Source: Oscillatoria sp. CS-180 (GTDB lineage: Bacteria; Cyanobacteriota; Cyanobacteriia; Phormidesmidales; Phormidesmidaceae). Taken from it: a stretch of DNA of 64,000 nt. The stretch spans positions 214,634 to 278,633 of the forward strand of contig NZ_JAQMUB010000088.1 of assembly GCF_028330965.1 (NCBI RefSeq), read 5' to 3'. Position numbers and translations under genes: made by a program. This document shows, piece by piece, positions 33,723 to 43,456 of the stretch (within the stretch, counting starts at the first letter, position 1; every line of letters starts with the position of its first letter). Below the pieces are notes generated by a model. That model had not been told where the DNA came from and searched no databases. It was given only the letters and a program-made list of their open reading frames with translations.

Positions 33723-36365
33723 ATGACAATTATCCCCACAGACTTGCGGAACGAAATGTCCCGTTCTTATCTGGAATACGCCATGAGCGTAATCGTGGGG
33801 CGAGCACTGCCAGACGCAAGAGATGGCCTGAAGCCAGTGCACCGGCGCATCCTCTATGCCATGCATGAGTTAGGGTTGACCTTTGATCGTCCCTTTAGAA
33901 AGTGTGCCCGTGTCGTCGGGGAAGTGCTGGGTAAATATCACCCCCATGGCGATACCGCTGTTTACGATGCGCTAGTACGGATGGCGCAAGATTTCTCCAT
34001 GCGTGCGCCCCTGATCAACGGCCACGGCAACTTCGGCTCCATCGACAACGATCCACCAGCCGCTATGCGATACACGGAGTGTCGCCTACAAGCGCTCACC
34101 AGTGAATCGCTCCTGCAAGACATTGAAGCCGACACTGTTGACTTTGCTGATAACTTTGACGGTTCACAGCAAGAACCGATTGTTCTGCCATCTCGGGTGC
34201 CGCAGCTGCTGCTGAACGGATCCTCTGGAATTGCGGTAGGAATGGCGACCAACATTCCGCCTCACAACCTGACCGAACTTCTCAACGGCGTCATCCAGCT
34301 GATTCGCAATCCGGAGATTACGACTGCCGAGCTAATGCAAATCATCCCTGGGCCTGACTTTCCAACGGGCGCCCAGATTTTAGGGACAAGTGGCATCCGG
34401 GACGCTTATACCACTGGACGCGGCTCAGTCACCATGCGGGGAGTCGCCAATATTGAAACGATTGAGCAGCGAGGCCGTCCTGATCGCGATGCCATCATTA
34501 TTACAGAATTGCCGTATCAGACGAACAAAGCAGCGCTGATTGAAAAGATTGCAGAGATGGTCAACGATCGCCGTTTGGACGGCATCTCTGACATTCGTGA
34601 TGAGAGTGATCGCGATGGTATGCGGATCGTCATTGAGCTGAAGCGAGACGCTTATCCCCGTGTCGTGCTCAATAACCTCTATAAGCAAACGCCTCTGCAA
34701 AATAATTTTGGCGTCAACATGCTGGCTTTAGTGGATGGGGAACCCCAGCTGCTGGGGATCAAGCAATTTTTGGAGGTTTTCGTTGACTTCCGCGTTGAAA
34801 CCATCACTCGCCGCACTCAATATCAGCTTCGCAAAGCCGAACAGCGGGATCACATCCTGCAAGGCTATTTGATTGCGCTAGATAATATGGACGCCATCAT
34901 TGCCCTGATCCGTCAGGCGGCAGATACGCCCACGGCAAAGCAAGAGCTGATCGAGAACTACGGACTGACTGAACTGCAATCGGACGCCATTCTGCAAATG
35001 CAGCTCCGACGTCTGACCGCTTTAGAAACCGACAAAATTCAGCAAGAGCACGAAGACTTGCAGGCGACAATTGCGGACCTGCGCGATATCTTGGCCCAAC
35101 GAGAGCGGATTTTAGACATCATCGTTTCGGAGTTGGAGGACCTGCGCGATCGCTTTGGTGATGAGCGGCGCACGATGATTGAAAGGGACGCTGGCGATCT
35201 GACTGATATCTCACTGATCGCCAATGAGCAAGTCGTTATCCTCGTGACAGAATATGGCTACATCAAACGGATGCCAGTCGATACCTTTGAAGCGCAAAGT
35301 CGTGCAACCCGAGGCAAAGCCGGAGCTAGAATCAAAGACGATGATGGCATTCAGCACTTTATGACCTGCGGCTGTCATGACCATATCGTGTTCTTTAGCG
35401 ATCGCGGTGTGGCCTATTCGCTACGAGCCTATCAGCTACCCGAAGGGTCAAGAACCTCTCAGGGAGTGCCCATCGTTCAGATGCTGCCCATTCCTAAGGA
35501 GGAGAAAATCACCTCAGTCATTGCTGTGGAAGAGTTCACGGATGACGAGTATTTAGTCATGCTGACCCAGGGCGGCTATGTCAAAAAGACTTCACTGTCT
35601 GCATTCAGCAATATTCGGGCCAACGGTCTCATCGCGATTTCTTTGGCGGAAGGCGATCAGCTGCGTTGGGTTCGTCTTGCCCGCACGAGCGACAGCATTT
35701 TGATCGGCTCTCAGAATGGGATGACCATCCACTTCAAAGCTGATGATGACCAGCTGCGACCTTTGGGACGCCCGACCCGTGGAGTCAAAGCCATGAACTT
35801 GCGGGGTAATGATGAGCTGATCAGCATGGACATCTTACCGTCTCAAATTACTCATGCAGTTGAAGCAGCAGATGTTACGGAGGATGTAGAAGACTCGGAT
35901 GACGAAACCGCTGATAACGGTCAAGGCCCCTGGGTGCTGGTGATCACGTCAGGCGGCATGGGTAAACGTGTTCCCGTTGCTCGGTTTAGGTTGCAAAACC
36001 GAGCAGGCATGGGCCTCAGGGCCATCAAGTTCCGGCTGGATGAAGATTCACTCGTTGCCGTTTTGGTGGTGAATGAAGACGAGGAACTGATGCTAGTTAC
36101 GAATCGCGGTATTATTATTCGCCAGCGAGTCAACGACATCTCAATTCAATCCCGCTCAGCTCAAGGGGTACGCTTACAGCGACTAGATGATGATGATGCG
36201 ATCGCAGCCGTTGCAGTCGTTCCTTCAGCATTGGAGTCGGATGATGAGGACGACGAAACGGATGAGAACGAAACCCCTCTTGAACCGAGGGTCGTTGTCT
36301 CTGAAGAAGCTGATATCAGCACGGTAGATACCACCGCATCGAATCCTGAGAGTGCAGAAGAGTAA
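33723..36365 (+). CDS. gyrA: DNA gyrase subunit A
   Basis: 880 residues. The winged-helix/tower part shows [20 protein letters not shown] at the N-terminus, [20 protein letters not shown] at 71-90 and the catalytic Tyr117 in AMRYTECRL. The C-terminal pinwheel has an altered GyrA box [14 protein letters not shown] near 520. The position equivalent to E. coli Ser83 is Thr78, and Asp87 is conserved as Asp82. An acidic loop ([16 protein letters not shown]) and a long acidic tail end the protein. GyrA with GyrB introduces negative supercoils. gyrB is not in the window; obg is convergent downstream. Confidence 0.96.
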   Translation: MTIIPTDLRNEMSRSYLEYAMSVIVGRALPDARDGLKPVHRRILYAMHELGLTFDRPFRKCARVVGEVLGKYHPHGDTAVYDALVRMAQDFSMRAPLINGHGNFGSIDNDPPAAMRYTECRLQALTSESLLQDIEADTVDFADNFDGSQQEPIVLPSRVPQLLLNGSSGIAVGMATNIPPHNLTELLNGVIQLIRNPEITTAELMQIIPGPDFPTGAQILGTSGIRDAYTTGRGSVTMRGVANIETIEQRGRPDRDAIIITELPYQTNKAALIEKIAEMVNDRRLDGISDIRDESDRDGMRIVIELKRDAYPRVVLNNLYKQTPLQNNFGVNMLALVDGEPQLLGIKQFLEVFVDFRVETITRRTQYQLRKAEQRDHILQGYLIALDNMDAIIALIRQAADTPTAKQELIENYGLTELQSDAILQMQLRRLTALETDKIQQEHEDLQATIADLRDILAQRERILDIIVSELEDLRDRFGDERRTMIERDAGDLTDISLIANEQVVILVTEYGYIKRMPVDTFEAQSRATRGKAGARIKDDDGIQHFMTCGCHDHIVFFSDRGVAYSLRAYQLPEGSRTSQGVPIVQMLPIPKEEKITSVIAVEEFTDDEYLVMLTQGGYVKKTSLSAFSNIRANGLIAISLAEGDQLRWVRLARTSDSILIGSQNGMTIHFKADDDQLRPLGRPTRGVKAMNLRGNDELISMDILPSQITHAVEAADVTEDVEDSDDETADNGQGPWVLVITSGGMGKRVPVARFRLQNRAGMGLRAIKFRLDEDSLVAVLVVNEDEELMLVTNRGIIIRQRVNDISIQSRSAQGVRLQRLDDDDAIAAVAVVPSALESDDEDDETDENETPLEPRVVVSEEADISTVDTTASNPESAEE

Positions 36366-36412
36366 AGGATTTGATGTTGTCTGTTGCCTTTGGGAGCAGA
36401 TAAGGAGGGGGT

Positions 36413-37480
36413 TTAGAGCGATCGCAACTCGGCTGGATCGCTAACAAGATTGGCGGGGTAATTCTGAATTGCGATCGCTTCAGCAGGCTCCAGCTGGTCC
36501 AAAGTATCCCAGATGGCTTGCAATAAACCATCGAAGTGTTGTCTGGTCACTGCCGAGATGGAAAAAACGTGCCGCTGAGTAGCTTCTTCCATCATCTCAA
36601 CCAGAACTTCCGCATCTTCAGAGGACATCGCATCGATTTTGTTGAGGGCGAGGAATTGAGGGCGATCGCTCAAACCCTGTCCATAAGCTTCCAGCTCCTG
36701 CTGAATGGTGTGATAATCTCCAAGCGGATCAGGTGCAGTTGCATCAACCAAATGGAGCAAAAGCCGCGTCCGTTCAATATGACGCAAAAACTCATGGCCT
36801 AGCCCCAGTCCATCATGAGCACCCTCAATCAAACCAGGAATGTCTGCGAACACTGTACCGTCACCAGTCGGTTTCCGCACAACCCCTAGATTAGGCACCA
36901 GTGTGGTGAAAGGATAGTCTGCAATCTTAGGACGAGCTGCTGAAAGTGCTGCAATTAAAGTGGATTTACCTGCATTAGGCAGACCAATGATGCCAACTTC
37001 TGCCAATAGTTTGAGTTCGAGGCGGATTGTTCGCTCTTCGCCAGGTAGACCGGGCAACGCATGTTCTGGGGCACGGTTGCGATTACTGAGAAAATGACGA
37101 TTACCCAAACCCCCTTTCCCACCTGCTGCCACGCATAATGTTTGCTTAGGCGTGATCAAATCACCTAACAATTCATCCGTATCCGCATCGTAGACCGCTG
37201 TGCCACAGGGGACCTCAATATATCGATCCTCTCCACGAGCACCTGTCCGATTGCTAGGACCACCCCTTTCGCCAGGTTTTGCCTTGAACTGATGAGCGTA
37301 TTTAAAGTCCAATAGTGTTTGCAAATTAGGTTCAGCGATGAGATAAACAGACCCACCATTGCCGCCATTGCCGCCAGAAGGGCCTCCCGCGGGTACGTAT
37401 TTCTCACGACGAAAGGACACCATTCCATCGCCGCCTTGCCCCCCGATTACAGCCACTTCGGCTAAATCAACAAACTTCAC
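36413..37480 (-). CDS. obg: Obg/CgtA GTPase
   Basis: Obg is a ribosome-associated GTPase linked to 50S assembly and stress signalling. From GTG 37480 ([21 protein letters not shown] lies upstream) it has 355 residues. The Gly-rich Obg fold ([30 protein letters not shown]) is followed by a G domain with P-loop GLPNAGKST at about 166-174, [20 protein letters not shown] (G3) and LNKID (G4). A longer frame upstream to 37531 is not supported by homologous N-termini. Confidence 0.95.
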   Translation of the reverse strand: MKFVDLAEVAVIGGQGGDGMVSFRREKYVPAGGPSGGNGGNGGSVYLIAEPNLQTLLDFKYAHQFKAKPGERGGPSNRTGARGEDRYIEVPCGTAVYDADTDELLGDLITPKQTLCVAAGGKGGLGNRHFLSNRNRAPEHALPGLPGEERTIRLELKLLAEVGIIGLPNAGKSTLIAALSAARPKIADYPFTTLVPNLGVVRKPTGDGTVFADIPGLIEGAHDGLGLGHEFLRHIERTRLLLHLVDATAPDPLGDYHTIQQELEAYGQGLSDRPQFLALNKIDAMSSEDAEVLVEMMEEATQRHVFSISAVTRQHFDGLLQAIWDTLDQLEPAEAIAIQNYPANLVSDPAELRSL

Positions 37481-37642
37481 GATCACTTCACCTTCAAAGC
37501 AGAGTCTCCATCCTAAAGGGTTATCGCTCAAATCAGCATTGGAAATGATCGACTTATGACACCCTTGACAGTCTCATCGGTAAACAACCTGTCTTGAAAA
37601 GCTTTGGAGGCATTGCTAGACTACGCCACCGGAGTTAGGCCA

Positions 37643-38359
37643 TTAGGCTTCCTTGCTGAGAGGCATTTCTCCGGGCAGACAAATTAGGCCGTCGCCATGA
37701 CTCGTAATGATGCCGCGTTGACGTAACTTACCCATCAACCGAGTCACCGTTACCCGCGTCGAACCGATTGCACTACCAATCTGAGCGTGGGTAAGTGGAA
37801 AAGGAAGATAGTAGCCCTCGGCAGACGCTTCACCAAATTCTTCAATCAAAAGCGTCAAAAATCCTATCAGCCGATCAATAGTGCGGCGTTGTCCCAGAGT
37901 ACTGAGCCACAATAACTTGCGCTGATGCTGATGCCGAAAGGCCTCCAAAACCTCACGACGAAAATGCGGCCAATTATCCAAATCGTGCCAATAGAGCCAG
38001 ATAACCGTTGTTTGATCCACATGAGCAAAGCTCTGAAGCGAAAATGGAGACTGAGCAATGATCTCGAAAGGTTGCCCCGCCCCTACAAAACCCAAAAAGG
38101 CTTCTTCGTCTTGAGCCATCAAAGGAGTGGTGACAACATCCTCTTCCGAAGAAACGTCAACGCTGAGTTGGGCATTGCCCGTCAGCCGTACAGCGCCTCT
38201 TTGAACTAGATATAGCAATCCTGGTCGAGAGGGAATGCGCTCATCTTTCACAAAAGTACGACAGCGATAATGCTCTTGCGCCCAGTCTGAAATTCTCTGC
38301 CAGGTGAGAAAAGGACGTGCCTGATTAGCCGAAGATGTTGGGTACATATGTACATCCAT
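37643..38359 (-). CDS. Crp/Fnr-family transcription regulator with NtcA-like recognition helix
   Basis: 238 residues (an internal ATG at 38347 would give 234). The N-terminal half is a cyclic-nucleotide-binding-like barrel that lacks the classic cAMP-binding Arg-Ser motif. The C-terminal winged helix reads LTHAQIGSAIGSTRVTVTRL followed by MGKLRQ; the segment AIGSTRVTVTRL is, from memory, the same as in the global nitrogen regulator NtcA, so a related DNA site may be recognised. It is divergent from the gene at 38647 across a region with two phased direct repeats. Confidence 0.88.
   Translation of the reverse strand: MDVHMYPTSSANQARPFLTWQRISDWAQEHYRCRTFVKDERIPSRPGLLYLVQRGAVRLTGNAQLSVDVSSEEDVVTTPLMAQDEEAFLGFVGAGQPFEIIAQSPFSLQSFAHVDQTTVIWLYWHDLDNWPHFRREVLEAFRHQHQRKLLWLSTLGQRRTIDRLIGFLTLLIEEFGEASAEGYYLPFPLTHAQIGSAIGSTRVTVTRLMGKLRQRGIITSHGDGLICLPGEMPLSKEA
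38342..38353. promoter_or_regulatory. 12-bp perfect palindrome at the start of the Crp-family gene
   Basis: GTACATATGTAC is a perfect palindrome that overlaps the first codons of the Crp-family gene and its alternative start ATG (38345-38347). A site of this kind at a regulator start could serve autoregulation, but it is coding sequence in the longer gene model, so the role is only a possibility. Confidence 0.35.
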
Positions 38360-38440
38360 TGAAATTGACTACGGTGACCTTGCAGACTCAAACTGGCCTA
38401 ATTCTGGAAAAGGCCTAAGGCAGCTCCATCCATGAATCGA

Positions 38441-38477
38441 GGCAAACAATATAAGCTTGGGGGCAAACGATATAAGC
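38441..38477. promoter_or_regulatory. Two direct repeats GGCAAACRATATAAGC, 21 bp apart
   Basis: GGCAAACAATATAAGC (38441-38456) and GGCAAACGATATAAGC (38462-38477) match at 15 of 16 positions and are spaced by 21 bp, two helical turns, so a protein could bind both on the same DNA face. They lie in the 287-bp region between the divergent Crp-family regulator and the DALR-like gene. No other regulatory motif such as GTA-N8-TAC was found in this region. Confidence 0.55.
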
Positions 38478-38646
38478 ACCTAATGGAAAAATCCACGCAA
38501 AATATTTTGTGAATTTTCTCCATATTAAACTAAAGCTTACGTATTGTTTCTATTAAATAGACTACTGATTAGGTGAAATCGAGTACCGGAAATTGCTAAG
38601 AATTCTCTTCCAAGATTATTGGCCGATTATACTCATCTCAGAATAA

Positions 38647-39519
38647 ATGGGGACATCCGAGAATCTAGCTAACTTGCACCCAATAGTTTCCCTGAAAGTA
38701 ATGTCAAAAAGTATACTCCTCGAAGGTGCTAAATCTTTGAGTTCAGTATATTTACTTGAAGAGAGAATAAGCGTTAGTGATCTGATTACTCGTGAGACAA
38801 TAGGCTATCGATCAGCGATCGCACTCGCACTCGCTACCAGCCTTGGAGCAGATCCGGTCGCCGTATCTCTCCAGTTGGTAGACATTCTGAGAGTAACCGT
38901 TCCTCCAATCCTGTTTCAACCTGCGGACGCACAAGCGCTCACCCAATACATATCTATTAACAGCAATGACCAGGGATGGCTAACACTCTCCATTACAGAT
39001 GAGGGGATCGCTGCTTGGCTACGGTCTGTAAATACACTGTCAGTGAAGTTACCGGCAATAGAGATGCCACAGACTTTTCCACCCTATCAAGGACGGTTGC
39101 CTCTCTGCGATCGCCTCAAGCTATCCTTTCCGATGCTAATCCAGTGGACACAAACTCGTTGCAATTACTGGTTAGAGCGATCAGAAATGCTAATATCCCA
39201 ATCCTGCAAAGACTCGCATCAGTATGACGCGAGATCAACTCTTGTATCAGCATGGACCCATGCCAGTCCTGTAGCCTGCCACGCACTCCTACACACCACC
39301 ATTAGAGCAGTAGACACTCTAGCGACTCAAAAGCGGGAAACCACAGCCTACCTTCGTCAAGGATATGCCCTGTGCGAAGCACTTTATCAATTGGATGCTG
39401 CTATCACAACGACTATGTTCAAAAATCAGACTTTGCCGATTCAAACAAGTCTTCAACAGACGATAAAAGCAGCTCAAAAAGTTTTGGCTTTGATTGTTAC
39501 GACTATTTTAGAAGCATAA
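38647..39519 (+). CDS. DALR anticodon-binding-like protein (ArgS-related), tentative
   Basis: 290 residues (an internal ATG at 38701, MSKSILLEGAKSL, is another start). No catalytic synthetase motifs (HIGH, KMSKS) are present. The C-terminal half is helical with HASPVACHALLHTTIRAVDTL and CEALYQLDAAITTT, which resembles the DALR anticodon-binding domain of class I arginyl-tRNA synthetases. Cyanobacteria have ArgS-related anticodon-binding proteins of about this size (named NrtL in some annotations), but I am not certain this is one. It precedes the phnL-like gene by 61 bp. Confidence 0.55.
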   Translation: MGTSENLANLHPIVSLKVMSKSILLEGAKSLSSVYLLEERISVSDLITRETIGYRSAIALALATSLGADPVAVSLQLVDILRVTVPPILFQPADAQALTQYISINSNDQGWLTLSITDEGIAAWLRSVNTLSVKLPAIEMPQTFPPYQGRLPLCDRLKLSFPMLIQWTQTRCNYWLERSEMLISQSCKDSHQYDARSTLVSAWTHASPVACHALLHTTIRAVDTLATQKRETTAYLRQGYALCEALYQLDAAITTTMFKNQTLPIQTSLQQTIKAAQKVLALIVTTILEA

Positions 39520-39580
39520 TCTTGCACTGGCTTTTAATTGTGCTCTTGGAGAAGATTTCTATACATTTTATGGACAGAAA

Positions 39581-40321
39581 ATGATGATAGAAGCACTAAA
39601 TCAACCCGATCTGCATGCAAAAACTGACCGACCGGAGGATGTCTTACTCTATGCAGAGAACTTGTGGAAATGTTTTGTTTTACATCCCCAAGGCGGCATT
39701 CGTTTACCTGTTCTCAATGGCGTTTCCTTACTCGTTCAGGCCGGAGAATGTATTGCACTCAAAGGTCCTTCTGGCTCAGGTAAATCAACCTTCATGCGAT
39801 CGCTCTACGCCAACTATCGCATTGATTCAGGAGCTATTTGGGTCAAGCATCAAGGAACTTGGGTCAACTTGCCAACATTAGAGCCTCACGAACTGATTGC
39901 CGTTAGACAGCAAACCCTTGGTTACGTCAGCCAATTTCTACGGGTGATTCCTCGGGTGCCGGCACTCGATATCGCAACTGAACCTCTGATGGGCGCAGGT
40001 CTAGATGCTGAAACGGCTCAAGACAGAATCAAGGACTTATTTCATCGGCTCCATTTACCAGAGCGCTTGTGGTATCTTTCCCCGACAACTTTTTCAGGCG
40101 GTGAAAAGCAACGGGTAAATATTGCTCGGGCATTTGCCATGGATTATCCCATCCTGTTGCTTGATGAACCGACAGCTGCACTCGATGGAGCAAATCGTGA
40201 AGTCGTCATGCAGTTAATTGAAGAACGCAAAGCCCAAGGTTGTGCTTTGATCGGCATTTTTCATGACGATGATGTTCGAAATCGTGTTTGCGATCGCGAA
40301 TTAACATTTGAGGCAACTTAG
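39581..40321 (+). CDS. phnL: PhnL-like ABC ATPase
   Basis: 246 residues with Walker A GPSGSGKST at 62-70, signature TFSGGEKQRVNIARAF near 168-183 and Walker B ILLLDEPTAALDGANREVV. The blocks LYANYRIDSGAIWV, GYVSQFLRVIPRVPALDIA and IFHDDDVRNRVCDR are the specific hallmarks of PhnL, an ABC ATPase of the carbon-phosphorus lyase system. No phnG-M or phosphonate transporter genes are nearby; neighbours are a DALR-like gene upstream and a COP23 gene downstream. The role of a separate PhnL is unclear. Confidence 0.85.
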   Translation: MMIEALNQPDLHAKTDRPEDVLLYAENLWKCFVLHPQGGIRLPVLNGVSLLVQAGECIALKGPSGSGKSTFMRSLYANYRIDSGAIWVKHQGTWVNLPTLEPHELIAVRQQTLGYVSQFLRVIPRVPALDIATEPLMGAGLDAETAQDRIKDLFHRLHLPERLWYLSPTTFSGGEKQRVNIARAFAMDYPILLLDEPTAALDGANREVVMQLIEERKAQGCALIGIFHDDDVRNRVCDRELTFEAT

Positions 40322-40420
40322 CCCATTGTGCAAAGCTTCTTCACAGAAACCCACAGACCTAAAAAATCGTCATTACTTTTAGAAAAGAATCTAGTTGGCG
40401 ATCGCCAGGGGATTATCAAT

Positions 40421-41176
40421 ATGGCCAAGGTGTGGCAAAGCTTGTTGTCAGCAGGTTTAGTTAGCAGTTTAAGCATTTCAGTCGGACTGGCAGGCAGCGA
40501 TTATGCGATCGCTCAGACAGACCCTGATACAACGACATCGACTGAAACCGAACCATCGGAATCATCTACTGAAACTGAAACCCCTGACACCGAAGATGCC
40601 GAAGTTCCCTTACCTGAAGACTCACCCGATGTCGATCAAATAGCCCGATTTAGCTGCCAACTAGAGAATGGTGAATACACCGTGATGTACTCACCTAGGA
40701 GCGAACCTGGAGCTATGTATGCCTGGGCAACGCCTGAAGACATGGGCAGTGCTTGGCCAGCAGAACGACGCTGTGAGGAAATTAGCCGCCGCCTCGAAAG
40801 CTACCGTCCTGATGGTCTGTTAGAGCTGCAAACAGCGATGGAGAACGGTTACAACACGGTCTGTGTTACCACCGAAGCTGTGTCGAGCTGCCGCATCGTA
40901 TTCACCGTACCCCAGGGACAAGACCCAGTATTGACCCGCGATCGCGTCTTCGATAATCTCGTTCTAGCCGACCAGGGACAAGCGACCGATGGCGTGAACA
41001 CGTTCGTCGAAGGTGACAGCGCTCTAGATGGCTTAGACGATATTTTGGGTGTTCCCTCAGGCAGTTCCACTCGCGGCGGCATCAACCTTCAGCCTTTTTT
41101 AGATCCAGCTGATGGTGGTACAGGGGCTCAGCTGAATCCTAATAGCGGACGCTCTTTAGACCCGAATAATTTTTGA
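40421..41176 (+). CDS. COP23-domain secreted protein
   Basis: 251 residues from ATG 40421, preceded by AGGGGA; a longer frame to 40328 lacks a ribosome site. A signal peptide (MAKVWQSLLSAGLVSSLSIS... ending near AIAQ) is followed by a Thr/Glu/Ser-rich linker and a domain starting FSCQLENGEYTVMYSP with WPAERRCEEISRRLE and NTVCVTTEAVSSCRIVF. The Cys spacing and W-P...C..IS.RL pattern match the COP23 (circadian oscillating protein) family of cyanobacteria. Function unknown, location probably periplasm or outer side. Confidence 0.82.
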   Translation: MAKVWQSLLSAGLVSSLSISVGLAGSDYAIAQTDPDTTTSTETEPSESSTETETPDTEDAEVPLPEDSPDVDQIARFSCQLENGEYTVMYSPRSEPGAMYAWATPEDMGSAWPAERRCEEISRRLESYRPDGLLELQTAMENGYNTVCVTTEAVSSCRIVFTVPQGQDPVLTRDRVFDNLVLADQGQATDGVNTFVEGDSALDGLDDILGVPSGSSTRGGINLQPFLDPADGGTGAQLNPNSGRSLDPNNF

Positions 41177-41229
41177 TTCTCATGGGGGCTGTCGCTTAGT
41201 ATCAATGGAGATGCAGAGCGACAGAGTCT

Positions 41230-42186
41230 ATGACCGCAACTGGTACTCAGAAACCCGCTTGGGCCGGTGACGACCTTTTATCCAAAGTTGTCAACCAGCT
41301 GATTCGAACCAAGCCGCTATACGCCTTGATGAAGCATCAAGCGCGGCAAGTCTTGATTAAGACTGCTGAGAAAAACGGCATTCCCTGGCGGCAAACCTGT
41401 GCTGAACTAGAGGCATCGGACATCCAATCGCTGCTGCCCGTCCTGGACAATGCAGCTATCACCTATCCGGACTATTATCAGGTTCCGTTTCATGCCTATG
41501 ATGCGGGTAATTTGTGTTGGCAAGCCGCCTTTGAAGCGGCTTCAGCAACCTATTCAATGGCCCTGCGGGTCTGGCCCGATGAGGCGCTAACTTGGCAGGC
41601 AGCCCACGAACGGTTACGCAGCACTTTTCACGCGGTGCTGAAAACCTACATCACCCACCCAGTCCACAATGTGCTGGATATGGGCTGTTCTGTCGGTCTC
41701 TCAACCCTAACCCTGCATCGCTTTTTTCAGCAGCAGACAGACACGGTGCAAACAATAGGGCTGGACTTGTCCCCTTACATGTTGACAGTTGCCCAGCAGC
41801 GAGACAGTCACAATGAAATCGCGCAGTGGCTTCATGCCAACGCTGAGAGCACGGGTCTACCGGCCAACACCTTTGATGTGATTACCCTTCAGTTCGTGAC
41901 CCATGAGCTGCCGCGCACTGCCACCCGCGCCATTTTTCAGGAAGCGTTGCGGTTGCTGAGACCAGGGGGCACGTTAGCGATCGCGGATAATAATCCCAAA
42001 TCAGCCGTCATCCAAAAGCTCCCACCGGTTCTATTCACCCTGATGAAGAGTACCGAACCCTGGAGCGACGACTACTACACGTTTGATATTGAGGCCGCTT
42101 TAGCAGACATCGGCTATCAGCACATTACGACTGCTGAAACAGACCCACGTCACCGTGCCATCCTGGCCCAAAAACCTAAAGCTTGA
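41230..42186 (+). CDS. Class I SAM-dependent methyltransferase
   Basis: 318 residues. The Rossmann motif I is VLDMGCSVGLSTLTL at about 143-157, followed by TIGLDLSPYMLTVAQQ (motif post-I) and LRPGGTLAIADNN (motif III). The first 130 residues are helical and family-specific (PDYYQVPFHAYDAGNLCWQ). The substrate is not apparent. It follows the COP23 gene by 53 bp in the same direction. Confidence 0.85.
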   Translation: MTATGTQKPAWAGDDLLSKVVNQLIRTKPLYALMKHQARQVLIKTAEKNGIPWRQTCAELEASDIQSLLPVLDNAAITYPDYYQVPFHAYDAGNLCWQAAFEAASATYSMALRVWPDEALTWQAAHERLRSTFHAVLKTYITHPVHNVLDMGCSVGLSTLTLHRFFQQQTDTVQTIGLDLSPYMLTVAQQRDSHNEIAQWLHANAESTGLPANTFDVITLQFVTHELPRTATRAIFQEALRLLRPGGTLAIADNNPKSAVIQKLPPVLFTLMKSTEPWSDDYYTFDIEAALADIGYQHITTAETDPRHRAILAQKPKA

Positions 42187-42271
42187 CAGAGGTCTCAGTG
42201 GGTTAATCTTAGCGCTTCACCTCAAGTCGTTTGAGAGCAAGGCGGAAAAGTACTGTGCCCGCAAATTCAGA

Positions 42272-42775
42272 TCAGTTCAATTCTTTCTCGACCAACAACG
42301 TGAGAAGCTGCACCACTTGATTCATGTCAGCTCTTAGCCCATCCACCTTGGCGTCAATAGCTTCCAGCTTTTGCACAACATCTTGTTGAGTCGATTTTGC
42401 TTGAGCCGGCGTTGCAGGAGTAGATCCTGATGGCGCAGCAGCTTGTTGATTGAGCTTGTTGACTAATGCCGCCCAACTTCTAGCTTTCAGGTTAAAGTGC
42501 GCTTTAGCTGTCGCAAAGTCTTCAAACTGCTGCTTCAGAGCCTCTACCGTATAAGACTGGGCATCGGCGATCGCGGCTTGCGTTTCAAGGTCATCCTCCA
42601 CCATGTCAACCACTTCATCAATCAGAGCGTCCTGATTTTGCGCGATCGCTGCTGCTGCCCCTAATACTCTAGCCGTAGCGTGGGCTTGAATCTCGCTCTC
42701 TTGTCTAAGCTTTTGCGTCAGTTGACGAATGCGATCGCCTAGAGAGGATTTTGGCGTCGTCAGATCATTGCTCAT
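42272..42775 (-). CDS. Helical protein of unknown function, partner of the coiled-coil gene
   Basis: 167 residues, almost entirely predicted helix: SLGDRIRQLTQKLRQESEIQ at the N-terminus, a middle with many Ala and acidic residues (ALIDEVVDMVEDDLETQAAI), a Gln/Ala/Pro/Ser linker and a C-terminal coiled coil (VQKLEAIDAKVDGLRADMNQ). No family recognised. It starts 12 bp after the stop of the next upstream gene (42788-43456), so the two form one operon and may form a complex. Confidence 0.7.
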   Translation of the reverse strand: MSNDLTTPKSSLGDRIRQLTQKLRQESEIQAHATARVLGAAAAIAQNQDALIDEVVDMVEDDLETQAAIADAQSYTVEALKQQFEDFATAKAHFNLKARSWAALVNKLNQQAAAPSGSTPATPAQAKSTQQDVVQKLEAIDAKVDGLRADMNQVVQLLTLLVEKELN

Positions 42776-42787
42776 GCTGCGTCCTCC

Positions 42788-43456
42788 CTACTCCGCCATG
42801 ATGTCTTTGATAGCTTGCCAGATACGCTTCAGCTTTTGCAGCATGCCCAGAGGCGTATCGTCCGTCTCGTCATCGACCGAGTTCACTAAAGATTGAATTC
42901 GATCCATACGACCCGCCACCTCTTCTAATGCCGTCACCGCTTCGCCTTCACGCGCCATAGAGTCGCGTAGAACAACCATCATATCGGCGATCTCTTGCTT
43001 CAAACGCTCGTTTTCTCGCTTACGACGAGTTTCCCACCCTTTAATACCCGCCTTAGAACGGCGCTCAAACTTGAGTTGTGTTTCAGCTTCGGTGTAGAGC
43101 GCAAGATATTTTTGACTCTCGGCCTGAGCCTCTTCGTATTTCGCCAACCACTGACCACTTTGAATCTTTTCCTGGTCGTACAGTGTGAGATAGGACGCTG
43201 CCTTCTCTTGTTCTTCCTGATACAGGGTCAGCGTGCTTTGATACCTCTGCTGCTCTTCAGAGTAGAGCTGATAGCTGCGCTCTGCTTCTTCGGCCTTTTT
43301 TTGGGCCTGCTGCTTGGCTTCATCACGCTGCGATCGAATAGTTGCCAGCAAACTCTCTGCATGGTGGGGCGATACAGGTTCGGATGATCGTGAATGCGGG
43401 TATTTAACACTGTTGTCATAGGAATTGTCCCGCCGATCAGTTCTACGCATTCCCAT
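42788..43456 (-). CDS. Coiled-coil protein with five 14-residue aromatic repeats
   Basis: 222 residues. After a polar N-terminal tail a long coiled coil runs from about residue 35. Between residues 61 and 125 it contains five consecutive 14-residue units, each with the pattern (Y/T/W)-(L/Q)-x-(L/K)-Y: the second Tyr falls at 65, 79, 93, 107 and 121 exactly. Then comes a basic segment SKAGIKGWETRRKRENERL, a further helix and a short C-terminal domain (LGMLQKLKRIWQAIKDIM). No family recognised. It is cotranscribed with 42272-42775. A structural or DNA/membrane-organising role is possible but unproven. Confidence 0.75.
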   Translation of the reverse strand: MGMRRTDRRDNSYDNSVKYPHSRSSEPVSPHHAESLLATIRSQRDEAKQQAQKKAEEAERSYQLYSEEQQRYQSTLTLYQEEQEKAASYLTLYDQEKIQSGQWLAKYEEAQAESQKYLALYTEAETQLKFERRSKAGIKGWETRRKRENERLKQEIADMMVVLRDSMAREGEAVTALEEVAGRMDRIQSLVNSVDDETDDTPLGMLQKLKRIWQAIKDIMAE

